From positions 1-33,049 of the forward strand of contig CALMVL010000113.1 of NCBI GenBank assembly GCA_937873265.1: 33,049 nucleotides of DNA. Reading direction: 5' to 3'. A program made the translations under genes and the position numbers. The number at the start of each line of letters is the position of its first letter. The first letter of the stretch is position 1. The notes beneath the pieces are model-generated. The model worked only from the letters and a program-made list of their open reading frames with translations, had not been told where the DNA came from and made no database searches. The DNA is from an uncultured Granulicella sp. GTDB taxonomy: Bacteria; Acidobacteriota; Terriglobia; Terriglobales; Acidobacteriaceae. Of this stretch, positions 7,451-14,959 are shown piece after piece.

Positions 7451-10400
7451 TTATCGCGGGAGAGCGAGAATACCTGAGAGCGGAATGCGGACCCAGGCGG
7501 GGCGATTGTTCAGCTCGTACAGGAGCTCGTAAAGAGCCTTCTCCAGAGTGTAGGCGTTCAGCAGCAGCTGTGCGACGGCCGGTTCGGGGATCAGGCCAGG
7601 ACGAACGGCGATTGCAGCGCGATAGCTGTTCAGAAATTGCGTGGCGGCGGCGTTCTCCCACAGGCGGGTCCAGGGCTCAAGATTGCGGGCGTCGTCAGGG
7701 CGGCGCTGCGCGAAGGCGGCAAGGCCGGCCCAGGCAACATAGGAAAACGACCGCAGCATGCCGGCGACATCCTTCAGCGGGGACTGCTTGGCGCGGCGCT
7801 CGGCCAGCGAGCGGGCGGGTTCGCCCTCGAAGTCGAGGATGACGTAATCATTCTTCGCTCGCAGAACCTGGCCGAGGTGGTAGTCGCCATGGATGCGAAT
7901 GCGCTGGCCGGCGGCCGCGGGGTCGCCCGCGGAGATCGCGTGCGCTCGGGCGAAGAGCTCAATGCGCTGGCTAAGAAGAAGGGCAGCGTCGTCGGCGGTG
8001 AGGTCGGTCAGCTGGGACATCTCGCGCTTGAGCGCGTCGAGGGTGCTGTTGATCTGGGCGTCGATCCGGCGGGCGTCCGCATTCAGGTCGGCGGCGGTAA
8101 ACACCTCGGCGGTAAAGGCTGGGTCTTCGGTGGGCGTGGCAAGGGCGAGGTGCATCTCGGCGGTGCGCCGGCCGAGGAGCGCGGCCGCATCGAGCGAGAA
8201 GCCGGCGTGCTCCTGCGCGAGAGCAAGCGGAGGTGCGGGGACGTCCGTAAAGGTCGGTACTTGGCCGATGCCGGTGGGGGTGGGGCAATTGAACACGCCC
8301 TCGAAGTAGCGCGAAAGCTCGTCGAGGAACCACGCCCAACCGTCGCCCTCGTTGGTAACCAGGCCTTGGAGCATGGCAAGCGTGGTGGGTTCGGCGGTCT
8401 CGCCTTCGGGCGCGGAGCTTAGGCGGATGTCGCCGAGAAAGGGGGCGATCCGCGGGAAATGGGCGACTTCGGTGAGGAAGCGGCCAATCTCCGTATCCGG
8501 GTTCTCGCCGGGCTGGAGGCGGCGGAAAAGCTTCAGGATCAGCTTGTCGTCGTAAAGGATGGAGGTGTTGGACTGCTCGGCCGAACCGGTGCGGGCCGGC
8601 AGCGCACCGGAGCCGCGCACCGCAGCAAACGCCGAGCTCTGCCCGCCGCCGATCGAGCCGACCTCCGTGGGCAGAGATCTGTTGTGCTCGATCAGACCGA
8701 GCAGCGCCTGCCGGAGATCTTCACGCTGGACGGCATCATGGAGCGCCGCTGGGCCGGAGGGCGTCGTGAGGGTAGCGAGAATCGTGTTGGGGGCAGTGGC
8801 GCGGAGCTGGTCAGCGGTCTCTCCGGTGGAGACGGCAAGCGGAAGCTGGTAGGTGTCGACCGTGCCATCGCTGTAGGTGAGATCGACAAACACCAGTGCG
8901 GAGTTGAGCGTGACCGAGGAGGCGGAGGCGACCGCGGCAGTAGGGATCTCGACCCAGTCAAGAACGCTGACGGAAGACACGGTACGTGTCTTCGCGCCGA
9001 ACCAGCGTTGCCGCTGCAGCCACGCCGGAAGCAGCTGCTGCAGAACGCCGACACCCGCGCCGGAGAGCAGACTCTGCCAGCTCTGGTTGAGCAACGAAAG
9101 CGTGGGCTCGTCGCCGGCGATCTCGACCGGCTCTTCGCGTTCCGGGGCGGGCTGCAGCTCAAGCCACAGGAAGGAGTAGGGGCTCAGCGTAATGGCGTAG
9201 GGGGTCTGGTCGATCGGCGGGAACGGAACATAGCCGAGCATCTCCACCGGCATGCGGCCCGCGTAGGCGGAAAGGTCCAGCTTAACCGGCTGCGCGAAGC
9301 GGGATAGGTTCGCCACGCAGAGGACGGTTTCGTGACTTCCGTCCTCGCGGTCGAGGTTGCGAAGGTACGCAAGGATCTTGCGGTTCTCAGGGTGCAGAAA
9401 CTCGAGCGTGCCGCGGCCGAAGACCTGGAAGAGCTTGCGCAGCGCAATCATGTTGCGCGTCCAGTGAAGCAGCGAGGACTGGTCCGACTGCTGGGCCTCA
9501 ACATTGATGGCCTGGTAGCCCCAGATCGGGTCCATGATGACGGGGAAGTAGAGCTTGGCGGGTACCGCGCGCGAAAATCCGGCGTTGCGATCGGAGTTCC
9601 ACTGCATGGGCGTGCGGACGCCATTGCGGTCGCCCAGATAGATGTTGTCGCCCATCCCGATCTCGTCGCCGTAGTACATGATGGGCGTGCCGGGAAAGGA
9701 GAGCAGAAGCGAGTTCAGCAGCTCGATGCGCCGGCGATTGTTGTCCACCAGCGGAGCCAGACGGCGCCGGATGCCGACATTGATGCGCATGCGAGGGTCG
9801 GCCGAGTAGGCGAGATACATGTAGTCGCGCTCGTCGTCCGAAACCATCTCCAGGGTCAGTTCATCGTGGTTGCGGAGGAAGATGCCCCACTGGCAGTTCG
9901 GCGGGATATCCGGCGTCTGCGCCATGATATCGGTGATGGGGAGGCGATCCTCCTGGCGGACTGCCATGTAGATGCGGGGCATCAGCGGGAAGTGGAACGC
10001 CATGTGGCACTCGTCGTCGTCCCCAAAGTACGGCCGGACGTCCGCCGGCCACATGTTGGCTTCGGCGAGAATGACGCGATTCGCATACTCCTCATCGAGC
10101 ACCTTGCGAATCGCCTTGATTTTGACGTGGGTCTCGGGGACATTTTCGCAGGAGGTGCCGTCCCGCTCGACCAGGTAGGGAATCGCGTCCAGGCGCAGAG
10201 CGTCCACGCCCATGTCGAGCCAGAAGCGCATTGCGGTAAGCACTTCATGCATCACGCGGGGGTTGTCGAAGTTAAGATCCGGCTGGTGCGAGAAGAAACG
10301 GTGCCAGTAGTACTGGCCGGCGACCTCGTCCCAGGTCCAGTTCGATTTCTCGGTGTCGGTAAAGATGATGCGGACGCCGGAGTAGAGCTCGTCGGTGTCG

Positions 10401-10810
10401 GACCAGACATACATCTCGCGCTCGGGTGAGCCCTTGGGGGCGAGCCGGGCCGCCTGAAACCAGGGATGCTGGTCGGAGGTGTGATTGATGACCAGCTCGA
10501 TCATGACCTGGATATCCCGGCGATGCGCGGCGTCAAGGAACTGCTTGAAATCGTCGATGGTGCCGTAGGACGGGTTCACATCGACGTAATTGGCGATGTC
10601 GTAGCCGTCGTCGCGCAGTGGCGAGGGAAAGAAGGGAAGCAGCCAAAGACAGGTAACGCCGAGGTCCTGGAGGTAGTCGAGCTTCGAGATGAGGCCCTGG
10701 AAGTCGCCAATGCCGTCCGCGTTCGAATCGGCAAAGGCCCGGACGTGGAGCTCGTAGATGACAGCGTCTTTGTACCAAAGGGGATCGGTGGCGCTTCCCA
10801 GTTGCTTCAC
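7451..10810 (-). CDS. treS: Trehalose synthase (maltose alpha-D-glucosyltransferase)-maltokinase fusion
   Basis: 1119 aa with a GTG start at 10810; AGGAG six bases upstream supports it. Residues 1-550 are a GH13 trehalose synthase that interconverts trehalose and maltose. The catalytic residues are D208 (ALRLDAIPYL), E250 (VILAEANMW) and D316 (LRNHDELTL). The C-terminal half, roughly 580-1119, is a maltokinase that phosphorylates maltose with ATP. Its kinase-like catalytic loop is RIHGDYHLGQ (about residue 975), followed by the metal-binding ILDFEGEP. Fusion of the two is a known arrangement and channels maltose to maltose-1-phosphate, the substrate of GlgE encoded just upstream (54 bases away). 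Length is normal for the fusion. Cytoplasmic; no signal peptide. Second gene of the leftward operon. Confidence 0.97.
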   Translation of the reverse strand: MKQLGSATDPLWYKDAVIYELHVRAFADSNADGIGDFQGLISKLDYLQDLGVTCLWLLPFFPSPLRDDGYDIANYVDVNPSYGTIDDFKQFLDAAHRRDIQVMIELVINHTSDQHPWFQAARLAPKGSPEREMYVWSDTDELYSGVRIIFTDTEKSNWTWDEVAGQYYWHRFFSHQPDLNFDNPRVMHEVLTAMRFWLDMGVDALRLDAIPYLVERDGTSCENVPETHVKIKAIRKVLDEEYANRVILAEANMWPADVRPYFGDDDECHMAFHFPLMPRIYMAVRQEDRLPITDIMAQTPDIPPNCQWGIFLRNHDELTLEMVSDDERDYMYLAYSADPRMRINVGIRRRLAPLVDNNRRRIELLNSLLLSFPGTPIMYYGDEIGMGDNIYLGDRNGVRTPMQWNSDRNAGFSRAVPAKLYFPVIMDPIWGYQAINVEAQQSDQSSLLHWTRNMIALRKLFQVFGRGTLEFLHPENRKILAYLRNLDREDGSHETVLCVANLSRFAQPVKLDLSAYAGRMPVEMLGYVPFPPIDQTPYAITLSPYSFLWLELQPAPEREEPVEIAGDEPTLSLLNQSWQSLLSGAGVGVLQQLLPAWLQRQRWFGAKTRTVSSVSVLDWVEIPTAAVASASSVTLNSALVFVDLTYSDGTVDTYQLPLAVSTGETADQLRATAPNTILATLTTPSGPAALHDAVQREDLRQALLGLIEHNRSLPTEVGSIGGGQSSAFAAVRGSGALPARTGSAEQSNTSILYDDKLILKLFRRLQPGENPDTEIGRFLTEVAHFPRIAPFLGDIRLSSAPEGETAEPTTLAMLQGLVTNEGDGWAWFLDELSRYFEGVFNCPTPTGIGQVPTFTDVPAPPLALAQEHAGFSLDAAALLGRRTAEMHLALATPTEDPAFTAEVFTAADLNADARRIDAQINSTLDALKREMSQLTDLTADDAALLLSQRIELFARAHAISAGDPAAAGQRIRIHGDYHLGQVLRAKNDYVILDFEGEPARSLAERRAKQSPLKDVAGMLRSFSYVAWAGLAAFAQRRPDDARNLEPWTRLWENAAATQFLNSYRAAIAVRPGLIPEPAVAQLLLNAYTLEKALYELLYELNNRPAWVRIPLSGILALPR

Positions 10811-10864
10811 TCGTGGCTCCTGCCTGTGTTGGTGAGGATGGGTCGGTACTCGTCTTCGGCCGCT

Positions 10865-12877
10865 TCAGGCGGAAAGCGTGGTGCTTGCGCCGCGGGTGAT
10901 CCGCAGAACATGCGCGGGCATGGTTTCAGGACGGAGGGCGACATAGTTGGAGCGGTCGTGCCAGGTGTAGTGGGTTCCCGTAAGGAGATCGTGCACGTCG
11001 AAGTTCTGGTTGTGTTCGATCCCCAGGTGTTTGAGGTCGAGGTCGATCCAGCCGGCCTGCTCCTGGATGGGATCGAGGTTGATGGCAACAAGAATCTGGT
11101 TCGCGCCGGAGGTCTTGGAGTAGCAGAGGATGTGCGGGTTGTCGACCGGGTGAAAGTGCAGCGAATCGTTCGATTGCAGAGCGCGGTTCTCGCGGCGAAT
11201 CGCATTCAGACGCGTGATCAGCGGCGCGATGGAGTGCGGGGCGTCGAGATCCCACTGGCGGATCTCGTACTTTTCGCTGTTGAGGTACTCCTCGCCACCG
11301 ATCTTAAAGGGTGCGTTCTCGCCAAGCTCATAGGCAGGACCGTACATCCCATAGTTCGCGGCGAGCGTGGCAGCAAGAATCACGCGCTGCATGAACGCCG
11401 GTCGACCGCCGGTCTGAAGAATAGGCGGCAGAATGTCCGGCGTGTTCGGCCAGAAGTTCGGCCGAAAAAAATCGGAAACGGGCGGCTTGGTCAGCTCTTC
11501 CATATACTGCTGGAGCTCGGGCTTGGTGGTGCGCCAGGTAAAGTACGTGTACGACTGGGTGTAGCCGCCCTTGGCAAGCTCGTACATCAGGTGCGGGCGG
11601 GTAAAGGCTTCGGCAAGGAAGATGACCTCGGGAGCGCCCTTGTGCACTTCGGTGATGCACCACTCCCAGAAATGCAGATTCTTCGTGTGCGGGTTATCGA
11701 CGCGGAAGACCGTGACGCCGTGGCCGATCCAGAACTTGAAGACCGACAGCAGCTCTTCCCAAAGGCCGCGCCAGTCGCTCGATTCGAAGTTCAGCGGGTA
11801 AATGTCCTGGTACTTCTTCGGCGGGTTTTCCGCGTACTGAATGGACCCGTCCGGCCGGATCTGAAACCACTCGGGATGCTGCTTGACCCAGGGGTGATCG
11901 GGCGAGCACTGGAAGGCGATGTCCATGGCGAGGTCGATGCCGAAGCCGCGCGCGACGTCGGCCAGGTGTTCGAGGTCGTCAATCGTTCCAAGGCTCGGGT
12001 GAACCGACTTGTGGCCACCTTCGGGAGCGCCGATCGCCCATGGGCTGCCATGGTCCCCGGCGGCAGCGACGACATTGTTGTTCGGACCTTTTCGGAAGGC
12101 CGTGCCGATGGGATGAATGGGCGGGAGATACAGGACGTCGAAGCCCATCTCCGCGACCCGCGGCAACTGTGCCTCCACGTCCTTGAGGGTGCCGTGCTTC
12201 CCCGGAACGGGCGAGACCGAACGTGGGAACAGCTCGTACCAGGTGGAAAAGCGGGCGCGTTCGCGATCCACCCAGAGCGGCAGATCCTGCGCGTACCGGG
12301 CCGCAAAGCGGAGATCAGGGTACTTTGCGACCAGCTCTTTTATCTCGTCGTCGATCGGGTACTCGTACCGCTCAGCATTCTGGTCCGCCATCCAGCGCAG
12401 CGACAGGATGATCTGCCGAAACGTCTTGGCGTCGGCGGGCGTGGCGCGGACGGCAGCCTCTTCGAGCAGCAGCGCGCCCGAGCGGAGCGCGAGCGGAATG
12501 TTCTGCGGGGTGACGTTAGCGCTGGGATGAGCGAGGTCAGGCTGCGCGTCAATCCGTTTCCGGAGGTCGGAGCACCAGGTATCAAAGTGGTCGACCCAGC
12601 CCTCGACGGAAAACTCCCACATGCCGATACTGTCGACGGCGAAGCTCGCGGCAAAGATGTCGTTGCCGAGGGGGTGCATGGGCGCAAAGCGCCAGTGCGC
12701 CTCACCCTTCTGCCGATAAAGAAGGCGGCCGGCAACGTGGTCGTGGCCGTCGGAGAAGATGGCGGCGGTCACCTCGACCGCGTCGCCGACGACGCGCTTT
12801 GCCGGGTAACGGCCGCAGTCGACCTCCGGTTGAAGATCTTCGATCACGACGCGCTTGCGGCCTTCGGTGGGTTTCAT
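10865..12877 (-). CDS. glgE: Alpha-1,4-glucan:maltose-1-phosphate maltosyltransferase
   Basis: 670 aa from the ATG at 12877 (MKPTEGRKRVVIEDLQPEVD), which looks like the natural GlgE N-terminus. The ORF track adds 24 residues from 12949 that do not resemble the family. The enzyme transfers maltosyl units from maltose-1-phosphate to the non-reducing end of alpha-1,4-glucan. The N-terminal beta domain is followed by a four-helix insertion (about 115-200) and the GH13 barrel. The predicted nucleophile is D394 (VFRVDNPHTKN), the acid/base E423 (IFLAEAFTRP), and the third acid lies near D481 (WPNTPD). The family hallmark SWYELFPRS appears as STWYELFPRS. First gene of an operon continuing into treS-mak. 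Only a weak GAG ribosome site is seen. Confidence 0.97.
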   Translation of the reverse strand: MKPTEGRKRVVIEDLQPEVDCGRYPAKRVVGDAVEVTAAIFSDGHDHVAGRLLYRQKGEAHWRFAPMHPLGNDIFAASFAVDSIGMWEFSVEGWVDHFDTWCSDLRKRIDAQPDLAHPSANVTPQNIPLALRSGALLLEEAAVRATPADAKTFRQIILSLRWMADQNAERYEYPIDDEIKELVAKYPDLRFAARYAQDLPLWVDRERARFSTWYELFPRSVSPVPGKHGTLKDVEAQLPRVAEMGFDVLYLPPIHPIGTAFRKGPNNNVVAAAGDHGSPWAIGAPEGGHKSVHPSLGTIDDLEHLADVARGFGIDLAMDIAFQCSPDHPWVKQHPEWFQIRPDGSIQYAENPPKKYQDIYPLNFESSDWRGLWEELLSVFKFWIGHGVTVFRVDNPHTKNLHFWEWCITEVHKGAPEVIFLAEAFTRPHLMYELAKGGYTQSYTYFTWRTTKPELQQYMEELTKPPVSDFFRPNFWPNTPDILPPILQTGGRPAFMQRVILAATLAANYGMYGPAYELGENAPFKIGGEEYLNSEKYEIRQWDLDAPHSIAPLITRLNAIRRENRALQSNDSLHFHPVDNPHILCYSKTSGANQILVAINLDPIQEQAGWIDLDLKHLGIEHNQNFDVHDLLTGTHYTWHDRSNYVALRPETMPAHVLRITRGASTTLSA

Positions 12878-13049
12878 TGTGTGGAGCTCGGGGTGGGTTC
12901 TTTGTGCCAGCCGAAAGAAGAGAAAAGCTGCGATGCGGCTGGTTCGCATCCCAAAGCTTACGAAAGCAACCGTAAGATGACGTTAGGGATAGAGATGCTT
13001 CCGCTGGTAGGGGCGTTTGCTCCCCCTGGCGTGAAAGGAAGACCAGAGC
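12878..13049. promoter_or_regulatory. Divergent glgE / GH15 promoter region with two inverted repeats
   Basis: 172 bases separate glgE from the divergent GH15 gene. Two perfect six-base inverted repeats lie close together: GATGCG (12932-12937) with CGCATC (12945-12950), and CTTACG (12957-12962) with CGTAAG (12971-12976). Such paired dyads in a divergent promoter could bind a repressor or activator controlling both arms of the trehalose/glucan block. No regulator gene is nearby. The AAAGGA for the GH15 gene is at the right end. Confidence 0.4.
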
Positions 13050-14876
13050 TTGTTCGGTAAGGGGAAAGGGAAGCAGCCGCTCCACGCGGCTCGCATTGAG
13101 GAGTATGCGCTGCTTGGCGATCTTGAGACGGCGGCGTTGGTCTCGCGCGAGGGCTCGATCGACTGGCTGTGCTGGCCGACCTTTGCCTCCGCAGCATGTT
13201 TCGCGGCGTTACTGGGAACGCGCGAGAACGGGTTTTGGAAAATATTCCCGGCGAAAAAGGGAAGATCGGTAGGCCGGCGGTACCGGCCAGGAACACTGAT
13301 CCTCGAGACGACGTTGGCCGGACCGAAGGGCGAGGTGGTGTTGATCGACTTTATGCCCCCGCGCGGCAAGCACTCGGATGTGGTTCGCATTGTTCGAGGT
13401 CTGCGCGGCAAGGTCGACCTGCGTCTGGACCTCTCGATCCGCTTCGACTATGGCTCGCGCGTCCCGTGGGTCACGCACAGCGACCATGAGCTGCGGGCGG
13501 TTGCGGGATCGGATCTGGTGGTGCTGCGGACCGACATCCCGGTCCACGGCGAAGGCCTCTTTTCTGTGAGCGAGTTCACGGTCCGAGAGGGCGAGACCGT
13601 CGCCTTTGTCATGACGGACGGATCCTCCATGGAGGAGGTGCCGGAAAAGGTGGATGCGGAGCAGGCGCTCGCCGAAACCGAAACGTTCTGGACCGAGTGG
13701 GCGTCGCGAGGAAACTACGTCGGACGTTACCGGCAGGCCGTCGAGCGGTCAGTGCTGACCTTGAAGGCGCTGTCCTACCGGCCTTCGGGCGGCATCGTGG
13801 CTGCGCCCACCATGTCGCTGCCGGAGTGGATCGGCGGCACGCGCAACTGGGACTACCGCTACTGCTGGATCCGCGATACCGCGTTTCTGCTGCTCACGTT
13901 GATCCATGTGGGCTATCAGGAGGAAGCCGCGTCCTGGCGGCAGTGGCTCTTGCGCGCGGTGGCGGGAACACCGGGGCAGCTGCAGACAATGTACGGCATC
14001 TGTGGGGAGCGGCAGATTCCCGAGTGGGAGGCAACCTGGCTGCCAGGGTACCGCAACTCGAAGCCGGTGCGCATCGGCAATGCGGCGGTGGAGCAGTTTC
14101 AAATGGATGTCTTCGGTGAGGTGATCGCGGCGCTGACGCGCATGCCCGAGGCGGAGGATGACATTCGCGTGGACGCGGCCAAACTGGTGCAGGCGTTGGC
14201 CGACCACGTCTGCACGATATGGACCGAGCCGGACGACGGCATATGGGAGACCCGCGGAAATCGGCAGCACTTCACCCACTCGAAGGTGATGGCCTGGGTT
14301 GCGCTCGATCGGGCGATCAAACAGCAGGAGCGAGACGGCGGCGACGCCGACCTGGCGCGGTGGCGGCGCAACCGCGACCAGATCCATCGCGAGGTCTGCA
14401 AAAAGGGCTTCAGCAAAAAACGGAACAGCTTCGTGCAGCGCTATGGCTCCGATGCGCTGGACGCTTCGCTTCTTCGCATTGCCATGGTCGGATTTCTGCC
14501 GCCGGAGGATCCACGGATCATCGGCACGGTGGACGCGATTCAGAAGCACCTGATGGAGGGCGGGCTGGTCAAGCGATACAAGACCACCGGCTCGGACGGA
14601 CTGGCGGGCGGCGAAGGCGTCTTTCTGGCGTGTTCCTTCTGGATGGTGATCAACCTGCATCTGATTGGACGTGAGGCGGAGGCGCGGGCGCTGTTTGAGC
14701 GACTGTTAGCGCTCGCGAACGATGTGGGCCTGCTCTCGGAGGAGTACGGGCCAAAGCAGGGCGAAATGCTCGGTAACTTTCCCCAGGCGCTCTCGCACCT
14801 CTTCCTGGTGCATGCCGCAATGACGCTCGACGGCGGCTGGCGGCCGGAGGTCGGGCACCTGCCGGACGCTCGCTGA
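13050..14876 (+). CDS. Glycoside hydrolase family 15 protein (glucoamylase- or trehalase-type)
   Basis: 608 aa. The start is a TTG at 13050, with AAAGGA about ten bases upstream. There is no Met before the conserved N-terminus RIEEYALLGDLETAALVSREGSIDWLCWP, so the rare start is credible. The N-terminal beta-sandwich (about 1-230) is followed by the (alpha/alpha)6 barrel. The general acid is predicted at E400 (DDGIWETRG) and the general base at E564/E565 (LLSEEYGP). WIGGTRNWDYRYCWIRD is a family signature. GH15 enzymes remove glucose from alpha-glucan ends, but several bacterial members without signal peptides are trehalases. The position beside treY/treZ makes a trehalase or a glucan-trimming role equally plausible. 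No signal peptide is present. It is followed by treY after 83 bases, probably in one transcript. Confidence 0.93.
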   Translation: MFGKGKGKQPLHAARIEEYALLGDLETAALVSREGSIDWLCWPTFASAACFAALLGTRENGFWKIFPAKKGRSVGRRYRPGTLILETTLAGPKGEVVLIDFMPPRGKHSDVVRIVRGLRGKVDLRLDLSIRFDYGSRVPWVTHSDHELRAVAGSDLVVLRTDIPVHGEGLFSVSEFTVREGETVAFVMTDGSSMEEVPEKVDAEQALAETETFWTEWASRGNYVGRYRQAVERSVLTLKALSYRPSGGIVAAPTMSLPEWIGGTRNWDYRYCWIRDTAFLLLTLIHVGYQEEAASWRQWLLRAVAGTPGQLQTMYGICGERQIPEWEATWLPGYRNSKPVRIGNAAVEQFQMDVFGEVIAALTRMPEAEDDIRVDAAKLVQALADHVCTIWTEPDDGIWETRGNRQHFTHSKVMAWVALDRAIKQQERDGGDADLARWRRNRDQIHREVCKKGFSKKRNSFVQRYGSDALDASLLRIAMVGFLPPEDPRIIGTVDAIQKHLMEGGLVKRYKTTGSDGLAGGEGVFLACSFWMVINLHLIGREAEARALFERLLALANDVGLLSEEYGPKQGEMLGNFPQALSHLFLVHAAMTLDGGWRPEVGHLPDAR

Positions 14877-14959
14877 CCGCCCCAGACAGTGCAACCCTGC
14901 CTGTCGCCGAGAAGTCTAAACAGGCTTCACACGATGGTCACTTCTCCACAGGTTGATAG

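Noticed and set aside
10466-13060. 864-aa rightward ORF opposite glgE/treS
   Set aside because: A long antisense open frame caused by high GC; the translation lacks domain features and covers two well-supported enzymes.
14885-14905. GACAG / CTGTC inverted repeat between the GH15 gene and treY
   Set aside because: Only five pairs with an 11-base loop; likely chance, and termination here would conflict with the apparent operon.
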